Of a stretch of 12,222 nt of DNA, positions 7,387 to 12,222 are shown piece after piece. Origin of the DNA: Firmicutes bacterium CAG:341 (GTDB lineage Bacteria; Bacillota; Clostridia; Oscillospirales; Acutalibacteraceae); assembly GCA_000434995.1 (NCBI GenBank), contig FR895325.1:1-12222 (forward strand). Reading direction: 5' to 3'. A model generated the notes under the pieces. It did not search any database and was not told the origin of the DNA. It saw only the letters and a program-made list of their open reading frames with translations. A program made the translations under genes and the position numbers. Position 1 is the first letter of the stretch; each line of letters opens with the position of its first letter.

Positions 7387-7424
7387 AATAAGGCGATACT
7401 TCTTTTGAAGTATCGCCTTATTTT
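7385..7424. terminator. Bidirectional terminator between GH43 and leuB
   Basis: A perfect 18-bp inverted repeat (arms 7385-7402 and 7407-7424) encloses a TTTT loop, with a GC-rich core (GGCGATACTTC) and AAAA/TTTT ends that supply the U-run in both directions. It overlaps the GH43 stop codon by two bases and ends 3 nt before the leuB stop codon, so it serves both convergent genes. Confidence 0.93.
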
Positions 7425-7427
7425 CAA

Positions 7428-8498
7428 TTATAATAAACTTGCTACAAGGTCACCCATTTGTGAAGTATTAACAGCATCAAAGCCGTCTTCGTAAATATCA
7501 GGTGTTCTTGCTTTAGTAAGTGCCACATCAACAGCTTTTTCAATAGCATCGCTGGCTTCAGCTTCACCGAATGTATAGCGAAGCATCATAGCACCGCTCA
7601 AAATAGTTGCAAGCGGATTAGCCTTACCCTGACCTGCAATATCAGGTGCAGAACCGTGAATAGGTTCGTAAAGGCCAAATGTACCCTCGGCAAGTGATGC
7701 AGATGCGAGCATACCGATTGAACCGGAAATCATAGAAGCTTCGTCTGAAAGAATATCGCCGAAAATATTTGATGTTACAATGGTATCAAATTGATTTGGA
7801 TTGCGTACAAGCTGCATTGCGCAGTTATCCACATACATATATGAAACTTCAACTTCAGGATAATCCTTTGCTGTTTCTTCCATAACTTTGCGCCAAAGCC
7901 TTGAAGAATCAAGAACATTAGCTTTATCAACACAAGTAAGCCTTTTACCGCGCTTCATAGCATATTCAAAACCGGCTTTAACAATTCTTTTAATTTCAGG
8001 ATATGTATAACGCTCTGTATCATATGCGCCTACAACACCGTTTTCTTCATAAGTTCCGCGGTCACCGAAGTAAATGCCGCCGGTAAGTTCACGAACAATG
8101 AGAATGTCAAGTCCGTCACCGATAATTTCCTCTTTAATAGGAGATGCAGATTTAAGCGGTGCAAAAATCTTGGCAGGGCGAAGATTTGCAAAAAGTCCCA
8201 AATCTTCACGAATTGCAAGAAGTCCCTTTTCAGGCCTGTTATTACCCGGCTGGCTGTCCCACTTAGGGCCGCCTACCGCACCGAGAAGAACAGCATCCGA
8301 TGCTTTGCAAGCCTTTGCTGTTTCATCAGGATACGGAACACCGTATTCATCAATAGCGCATCCGCCCAAAAGCTGATAATTATAATCAAAGCTAAAGCCG
8401 AATTTCTCACCTGCTTTATCAAGCACTTTTACACATTCATCTACGATTTCAGGGCCGATACCGTCACCCTTTAAAACTGTAATTTTATAATTTTTCAT
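7428..8498 (-). CDS. leuB: 3-isopropylmalate dehydrogenase
   Basis: This 356-residue cytoplasmic enzyme oxidises and decarboxylates (2R,3S)-3-isopropylmalate with NAD+ to give 2-oxoisocaproate, the last step before transamination to leucine. The length is normal. Visible features are KGDGIGPE (10-17), substrate arginines R97, R107 and R136, Y143, K192, metal-binding D224, D248 and D252 in the signature around NIFGDILSDEASM (244-256), and the NAD-binding loop HGSAPDIAGQGKANP (281-295). The ATG has AGAAAGG 7 nt upstream. It is last in the operon after leuA and a small membrane gene, separated from the latter by 47 nt that hold no terminator, and ends at the bidirectional hairpin. Expression should be set by the leuA T-box. 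The leuC and leuD genes that usually adjoin are absent here. Confidence 0.97.
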   Translation of the reverse strand: MKNYKITVLKGDGIGPEIVDECVKVLDKAGEKFGFSFDYNYQLLGGCAIDEYGVPYPDETAKACKASDAVLLGAVGGPKWDSQPGNNRPEKGLLAIREDLGLFANLRPAKIFAPLKSASPIKEEIIGDGLDILIVRELTGGIYFGDRGTYEENGVVGAYDTERYTYPEIKRIVKAGFEYAMKRGKRLTCVDKANVLDSSRLWRKVMEETAKDYPEVEVSYMYVDNCAMQLVRNPNQFDTIVTSNIFGDILSDEASMISGSIGMLASASLAEGTFGLYEPIHGSAPDIAGQGKANPLATILSGAMMLRYTFGEAEASDAIEKAVDVALTKARTPDIYEDGFDAVNTSQMGDLVASLL

Positions 8499-8545
8499 AT
8501 TTTAACCTTTCTGTATATCGGCAAGCGCCGAAAAATTTGCCTCTT

Positions 8546-8752
8546 TTATTTAACTGTTATCCCGACTATGCCGAAAGCCGCCGCCATTAAAGCGCAAGCG
8601 GCAACGGTATAAAGTAGCTTTTTAAGCTTAGGCTCAATTTCTTCAAGCTTTTTATCGGGATTTGATTTTAATTCCTTGATAAACAAAATCAAGAATATCA
8701 ATGTGCCAATGGAAAATATTATTGCAATTATATTCAAAATAACAGCTAACAT
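8546..8752 (-). CDS. Small two-helix membrane protein in the leu operon
   Basis: I do not recognise this 68-residue protein. It is two hydrophobic helices (about 3-26 and 46-66) joined by a charged, Lys/Glu-rich loop (KELKSNPDKKLEEIEPKLKKL), which predicts an integral membrane hairpin with the loop on the cytoplasmic side. It is likely a real gene: an AGGTGA ribosome binding site sits 5 nt before the ATG, the frame fills the leuA-leuB gap on the same strand, and the composition is not a shadow of another gene. It starts 53 nt after the leuA stop with no terminator or good promoter between, so it should be co-transcribed under leucine control. A role in branched-chain amino acid transport is only a guess. 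Confidence 0.75.
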   Translation of the reverse strand: MLAVILNIIAIIFSIGTLIFLILFIKELKSNPDKKLEEIEPKLKKLLYTVAACALMAAAFGIVGITVK

Positions 8753-8805
8753 AAAATCACCTATTTATTTAATCAATTGAATATGTAAATATTGCGAAGA
8801 AGATT

Positions 8806-10542
8806 TCAACATTTATCAAATATACCCGGCATAGCATCATCACGCATTGTATCTTTTTGGTCACGGTTAATTGCGCAAATAATACCTTTCATTGATGCAT
8901 AGCCGATATTATGGCTTACACCGATACCGAAAATATCCTTACCCTGCGGATTTTTAATATGAATGTAACTGATAGCCTTTGAGTCACTGCCGACTGAAAT
9001 TGCATGCTCGCTGTAATCAACAAATTCATAATTTGAAAGTCCCGCTTTATTCATAGCTTCGCAGAATGCACCGATAGGGCCTGAACCGTCACCCGAAATC
9101 TTCACAGGCTCATTATCCTTATACTTAAGTTCACCTGTAAAATGAACTGTGGTAAGATAATCTTTTTCATTCTTTTCTTCTGTAATTTTGTAGTTAAGAA
9201 GTCTGTATGGGCCGCATACATTTCTGTATTCTTTTTGGAAAATATCAAATACTTCATCAGGCTGAATTTCTTTACCGCTTTCATCGCAGGCTTTTTGAAC
9301 TACTGCACTGAATTCGCCCTGCATAGCTTTCGGCATTTTAATACCGTAATCATTTGCAAGAATATATGCCATTCCGCCCTTGCCGCTTTGTGAATTGATA
9401 CGAATAATAGGTTCATATTCACGGCCTACATCGGCAGGGTCAATAGGAAGATACGGAATATCCCAATAATCACCGCCGTGTTCTTCCATATAATTTTTGC
9501 CTTTGTTAATAGCGTCTTGGTGAGAGCCTGAAAAAGCAGTAAATACAAGTTCGCCTGCATATGGGTGGCGAGGCGGAACTACCATTTTTGTTGCCCTTTC
9601 ATAAACACCTTTAATCTTGTTAATATCGTGGAAATCAAGTTTCGGGTCAACACCCTGGGTCCACATATTAAGTGCCAAGGTTACAATATCAACATTACCT
9701 GTTCTTTCACCGTTGCCGAAAAGTGTACCTTCAATTCTGTCTGCCCCGGCAAGTAAGCCGAGTTCGGCAGCAGCTACGCCTGTGCCGCGGTCATTATGCG
9801 GGTGAAGTGAAATAATAGCATTTTCACGGTTTGGAAGATGACGGCAGAAATATTCAATTTGGTCTGCATATCCGTTTGGAGTTGAGCCTTCAACTGTTGA
9901 CGGAAGATTAAGAATAATAGGATTTTCCTTTGTAATATGGAGTTCTTCCATAACCTGACGGCAAATTTCAACTGCATTATCCATTTCTGTTCCCGAAAAG
10001 CTTTCAGGGCTGTATTCAAAGCGGATATTCATATCAGGATTTTTCTTTTTTTCTTCTTCCGTAAGCTCATAAATAAGCTTTGCACCGTCAATAGCAATAT
10101 CTATTACACCCTGCATATCGGTTTTAAACACAACCTTACGCTGAAGTGTAGATGTTGAATTATAAAAATGAACAATTACATTTTTAGCACCGTCAATAGC
10201 TTCAAATGTTTTTCTGATAAGATGTTCCCTTGCCTGCACAAGCACCTGAATAGTAACATCGTCAGGAATATAATTGCCCTCAATAAGTGTTCTTAAAATT
10301 TCATATTCTGTTTCACTTGCTGACGGGAAGCCGACTTCAATCTCTTTAAATCCGATTTTTACAAGAGTTGTAAAAAATTCAAGCTTTTCTTGCAAATTCA
10401 TTGGGTCAACAAGTGCTTGGTTACCGTCACGAAGGTCAACTGAACACCAAGTAGGCGCTTTGGTAATTGTGTTATTAGGCCAAGTGCGGTCAGGAATGTT
10501 AATTGGTTCAAAACCTCTGTATTTTTCGTAACCCTTTTTCAT
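8806..10542 (-). CDS. leuA: 2-isopropylmalate synthase, long form
   Basis: This 578-residue enzyme condenses acetyl-CoA with 2-oxoisovalerate to 2-isopropylmalate, the committed step of leucine synthesis. The TIM-barrel catalytic domain (about 30-320) has R38-D39 in VDLRDGNQAL, the metal-binding histidines H247 and H249 in SLHPHNDRGTG, and LFGNGERTGN (274-283) with its conserved Asn. A linker region follows, then the C-terminal regulatory domain (about 430-578) with GDGSGPIGAF (484-493), where leucine feedback normally acts. Length and the N-terminal extension with PNNTITKAPTW place it in the yeast/actinobacterial-type long IPMS group rather than the ~510-residue E. coli type. The ATG has AAAGGAGA 8 nt upstream. 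It is first in the operon, behind a T-box leader, so it is controlled both by uncharged tRNA-Leu (transcription) and probably by leucine (enzyme). Confidence 0.97.
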   Translation of the reverse strand: MKKGYEKYRGFEPINIPDRTWPNNTITKAPTWCSVDLRDGNQALVDPMNLQEKLEFFTTLVKIGFKEIEVGFPSASETEYEILRTLIEGNYIPDDVTIQVLVQAREHLIRKTFEAIDGAKNVIVHFYNSTSTLQRKVVFKTDMQGVIDIAIDGAKLIYELTEEEKKKNPDMNIRFEYSPESFSGTEMDNAVEICRQVMEELHITKENPIILNLPSTVEGSTPNGYADQIEYFCRHLPNRENAIISLHPHNDRGTGVAAAELGLLAGADRIEGTLFGNGERTGNVDIVTLALNMWTQGVDPKLDFHDINKIKGVYERATKMVVPPRHPYAGELVFTAFSGSHQDAINKGKNYMEEHGGDYWDIPYLPIDPADVGREYEPIIRINSQSGKGGMAYILANDYGIKMPKAMQGEFSAVVQKACDESGKEIQPDEVFDIFQKEYRNVCGPYRLLNYKITEEKNEKDYLTTVHFTGELKYKDNEPVKISGDGSGPIGAFCEAMNKAGLSNYEFVDYSEHAISVGSDSKAISYIHIKNPQGKDIFGIGVSHNIGYASMKGIICAINRDQKDTMRDDAMPGIFDKC

Positions 10543-10574
10543 AATGTTAATCTCCTTTCATTTTTGCACAGGAG

Positions 10575-10853
10575 CAAAAAAATAAGCCCCTACACAAGAG
10601 TATAGGGGCGTTAATATCACGCTGTACCACCCTACTTCAGCAAGGTAAACCCCTGCCCTTTAGCATCAATCAATGCCACTGCCAATAACGAGGCAAACCG
10701 TCTGTTCCTATTGATTTCTATTCAAAACAGCAACTTAGCAGAGAGCTATGCACCTTTAATTCGTATTGACTTGCACCGTCCGTCAACTCTCTTAAACCGA
10801 AATAAAAGGTCTTTTTCTGCTTCACCGTCTTTATTTGGGTACTATCAATTTGT
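10575..10853 (-). promoter_or_regulatory. T-box riboswitch (leucine type) controlling leuA
   Basis: This leader RNA of about 280 nt binds tRNA and lets transcription continue when the tRNA is uncharged. The T-box consensus is present on the minus strand as AGGGTGGTACAGCGTG (10633-10618); its UGGU bulge complements an ACCA tRNA end, as tRNA-Leu has. Stem I can be drawn with AGCAGA (10821-10816) pairing TCTGCT (10742-10737) and ACCTTT (10810-10805) pairing AAAGGT (10757-10752). The internal loop between holds GCATAGCTC, so the specifier is probably the Leu codon CUC (10745-10743). Stem III is GCAGGG/CCTTGC (10656-10651/10645-10640). TAGGG before the T-box bulge can pair with CCCTA of the terminator arm, forming the antiterminator. 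It fills the leuA upstream gap; I see no small gene in it. Confidence 0.93.
10576..10609 (-). terminator. T-box regulated intrinsic terminator
   Basis: On the minus strand GCCCCTATAC and GTGTAGGGGC form a 10-bp stem with one G-U pair and a 4-nt loop (10609-10586), followed by TTATTTTTTT (10585-10576). The 5' arm shares CCCCTA with the antiterminator, so the two structures exclude each other. It ends about 33 nt before the leuA start codon. Confidence 0.94.
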
Positions 10854-10859
10854 AAATCT

Positions 10860-10887
10860 ATTATATCAAATTAAAACTATTTGTCAA
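10860..10887 (-). promoter_or_regulatory. leu operon promoter
   Basis: On the minus strand a consensus TTGACA (10887-10882) and a consensus TATAAT (10865-10860) are separated by 16 nt. The start is expected near 10853, immediately before the T-box stem I. A consensus promoter fits control by attenuation rather than by an initiation factor. It lies 7 nt past the stop codon of the upstream gene. Confidence 0.88.
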
Positions 10888-10894
10888 GATATTT

Positions 10895-11545
10895 TTAAAG
10901 AAGCGAATATCCGTATCCGTTTGTAATTGCGTCAACTTTTTGGTTTCCTTTACAAAGCGGGCAATCGTGTGGAGGGTATGCCTGATACCCCGGTACATCA
11001 TCAGCACTGAAAATCTTATTAACTTCAACACCGTCAACTTCGTTAATAGCTGAAAATACAGCAGAAATTCCCACTGTTTCGCCGCCGTAGTAACTTACAC
11101 TTTCCATGGCTCTTTCAATTGTTTTACCGCTTGTAATACAAGAAATAAGAAGCAAAACTCTTTTGCCTGTAATAAGCTTGCGAAGATTATCACGGAAAAT
11201 GATATTTCCCTGTGCGTCATATTCAGGGCCGAGTACATAAACCGTACTGTCAGGATTAGGGTTTAACATATTTGCACGCTGAAGTTCGTGTGCAAGATAA
11301 GCACCGAGTGCCTGTGTTTCATATAAGCACAAAACAGTGTCAATCTCAATTCCTCTTTCGTGGTAATATCTTGCGAGCATCATTGCCGCATCAACCGAAA
11401 TATCGTGATTATGCTTAATATCAGATGTTCCGATGTAAAAATTAAGATGAGAAGAACTTGAAACAAAATGGCCCGGCATTGCGTGGATAAATACACGCTC
11501 GTTTCTGTCGGATGTTATTGTATAAATAGTTTTTTCTTCACTCAT
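10895..11545 (-). CDS. Phosphoribosyltransferase-fold protein, orotate phosphoribosyltransferase-like
   Basis: This 216-residue protein looks like a type I phosphoribosyltransferase, the fold of PyrE and related nucleotide-salvage enzymes. The hydrophobic strand and loop VLLLISCITSGKT (130-142) aligns with the PRPP-binding motif VLLVDDVITTGGT. The two acidic residues are replaced by I134 and S135, while T138, G140 and T142 are kept. A Cys pair, CPLC (195-198), lies near the C-terminus, followed by the end TNGYGYSLL. No membrane helix is seen. Loss of the acidic pair suggests altered catalysis or a regulatory PRPP- or nucleotide-binding role, so I would not assign pyrE. The ATG is preceded by TGGGGTG at 5 nt. 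No terminator separates it from the leu promoter just downstream; the T-box terminator may stop its transcripts. Confidence 0.75.
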   Translation of the reverse strand: MSEEKTIYTITSDRNERVFIHAMPGHFVSSSSHLNFYIGTSDIKHNHDISVDAAMMLARYYHERGIEIDTVLCLYETQALGAYLAHELQRANMLNPNPDSTVYVLGPEYDAQGNIIFRDNLRKLITGKRVLLLISCITSGKTIERAMESVSYYGGETVGISAVFSAINEVDGVEVNKIFSADDVPGYQAYPPHDCPLCKGNQKVDAITNGYGYSLL

Positions 11546-11584
11546 AGTGACACCCCATTTTTAAACAGTTGTAGTATAAACTAT

Positions 11585-11613
11585 ATTTTAAACCATATTG
11601 TTCAATTTTGCAA
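11585..11613 (-). promoter_or_regulatory. Probable promoter of the phosphoribosyltransferase-like gene
   Basis: On the minus strand TTGCAA (11613-11608) and TAAAAT (11590-11585) are separated by 17 nt, giving a start near 11578 and a leader of about 33 nt. Both hexamers differ from consensus, and an overlapping TTGAAC offers a second but worse-spaced -35, so this is a moderate call. Confidence 0.5.
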
Positions 11614-11687
11614 TAAAGCTCAGCATAAAAAATACATACGATATTTTGTTTATATTTCACAAACTAATCGCCTTTATTTGTACAATC

Positions 11688-11717
11688 TTGACTTTATGAT
11701 ACAAAATTTGATAAAAT
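11688..11717 (+). promoter_or_regulatory. Probable promoter of the acetyltransferase gene
   Basis: TTGACT (11688-11693) and TAAAAT (11712-11717) are separated by 18 nt. The start would fall near 11724, leaving a very short leader with TGGGGTG (11728-11734) and the ATG at 11740. This also argues against the in-frame TTG at 11722 being the start codon. Confidence 0.55.
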
Positions 11718-11739
11718 AAATTTGTATTGGGGTGTTGAT

Positions 11740-12150
11740 ATGGTTACTGAAAATTATAACTTTTTGCCTGACGAAGCAAAGGAAATAAGAATAAAAGTTT
11801 TCGTTGAAGAGCAGGGGTTTAAACAGGAATTTGATGAGCTTGATTCAATTTGCACTCACCTTGTAACTTTTGATAATGATAAACCTTGCGCTACCGTTAG
11901 GTTTTATGAGCAAAACTCGGTTTACTATATCGGCAGGCTTGCTGTTTTAAAGGAATATCGCAGTAAGCACCTGGGTGCAAAAATAGTAAACGAAGCCGAA
12001 AGATTGATAAAAGCAGAGGGCGGCAAAGAAATCAGGCTTCATTCGCAGGTGCAGGCAATGCCGTTTTATCAAAAGCAGGGATATATCCCATTCGGTGAGC
12101 AGGACTTTGATGAAGATTGCCCACACCAATGGATGAAAAAGGAAATATAA
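11740..12150 (+). CDS. GNAT-family N-acetyltransferase
   Basis: This 136-residue cytoplasmic protein should transfer an acetyl group from acetyl-CoA to an unknown amine. The N-terminal IRIKVFVEEQGF (17-28) is the pattern seen in ElaA/YjcF-like GNAT proteins. Motif A runs from IGRLAVLKEYR (64-74) into RSKHLGAKIV, a variant of the pyrophosphate-binding R-x-x-G-x-G/A loop. Motif B is the FYQKQGY (109-115) region. The ending PHQWMKKEI is typical of the family. The ATG at 11740 has TGGGGTG 5 nt upstream; an in-frame TTG at 11722 would coincide with the predicted transcription start and has no ribosome binding site. It is divergent from the phosphoribosyltransferase-like gene and is followed by its own terminator, so it is monocistronic. 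Confidence 0.9.
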   Translation: MVTENYNFLPDEAKEIRIKVFVEEQGFKQEFDELDSICTHLVTFDNDKPCATVRFYEQNSVYYIGRLAVLKEYRSKHLGAKIVNEAERLIKAEGGKEIRLHSQVQAMPFYQKQGYIPFGEQDFDEDCPHQWMKKEI

Positions 12151-12175
12151 TTAAATACTATTTTATACACAAAAA

Positions 12176-12206
12176 CAGCGTTTCGTAAGAAACGCTGCTT
12201 TTATTT
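12176..12206 (+). terminator. Rho-independent terminator of the acetyltransferase gene
   Basis: CAGCGTTTC (12176-12184) and GAAACGCTG (12189-12197) form a perfect 9-bp stem with a GTAA loop, followed by CTTTTATTTT. It starts 25 nt after the stop codon. The A-run before the stem could make it partly active on the other strand too. Confidence 0.9.
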
Positions 12207-12222
12207 TGGACACTCGTGTTGG

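Noticed and set aside
8519..8530. Short CGGC/GCCG hairpin between the small membrane gene and leuB
   Set aside because: A 4-bp stem with no U-run after it in the transcribed direction is too weak for a terminator.
8770..8808. TTGAAA at the leuA stop codon as an internal promoter for the small membrane gene
   Set aside because: The best -10 at 16-17 nt is only a three-base match to TATAAT, so co-transcription from the T-box promoter is more likely.
9142..9393. Open reading frames antisense to leuA, and similar frames opposite the kinase and transporter genes
   Set aside because: They lie wholly opposite strongly conserved enzymes, lack ribosome binding sites and have unusual composition, so they are by-products of the AT-rich codon pattern.
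11722..11739. TTG start extending the acetyltransferase by 6 residues
   Set aside because: It falls at the predicted transcription start and would place TGGGGTG inside the coding sequence; the ATG at 11740 fits better.
1..12222. CRISPR array, insertion sequence, phage, toxin-antitoxin or defence genes
   Set aside because: No regularly spaced long repeats, transposase or integrase motifs, or defence-family motifs were seen on either strand. All inverted repeats found are terminators or T-box elements.

Overview
The window reads as chromosomal DNA from a low-GC, Gram-positive anaerobe of the Clostridia, most likely a gut Oscillospiraceae/Ruminococcaceae-type bacterium. This is inferred from AT-rich codon use, strong AGGAGG-type ribosome binding sites, TTGACA/TATAAT promoters, a tRNA-sensing T-box leader on leuA, and a PhoP/PhoR pair joined to a Na/Pi cotransporter. 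Nothing in the sequence fixes the species. I see no insertion sequence, phage gene, CRISPR array, tRNA or rRNA.

Region 1 (1-4987, minus strand) is a phosphate module. A PhoB-box-like array of 11-bp repeats and a perfect TATAAT precede a Na+/phosphate cotransporter with a C-terminal PhoU domain. An OmpR-family response regulator (10-nt gap) and a sensor kinase (5-nt gap, GTG start) follow. Downstream, a membrane-anchored or secreted 309-residue protein of unknown function has its own strong promoter and a terminator at the window edge.

Region 2 (4991-7424) is a divergent pair of units. On the minus strand a small beta-rich protein and a PHP-domain phosphoesterase lie 2 nt apart; they look like the two halves of a CehA/McbA-type protein encoded as separate genes. 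On the plus strand is a cytoplasmic GH43-type glycosidase. The two promoters are back to back with abutting -35 boxes. A perfect 18-bp hairpin then separates this region from the convergent leu genes.

Region 3 (7428-10887, minus strand) is a leucine biosynthesis operon. A TTGACA/TATAAT promoter leads into a leucine-type T-box riboswitch with its own terminator, then long-form leuA, a 68-residue two-helix membrane protein, and leuB. leuC and leuD are not in the window.

Region 4 (10895-12222) holds a phosphoribosyltransferase-fold protein whose PRPP loop lacks the usual acidic pair (minus strand), and a divergent GNAT acetyltransferase with a clear terminator (plus strand).

Most of the window is ordinary metabolism and regulation. 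The items most worth a second look are the Pho-box array, the split CehA-like gene pair, the degenerate PRPP loop and the unexplained membrane gene inside the leu operon. I did not find convincing evidence of an undescribed multi-gene system.
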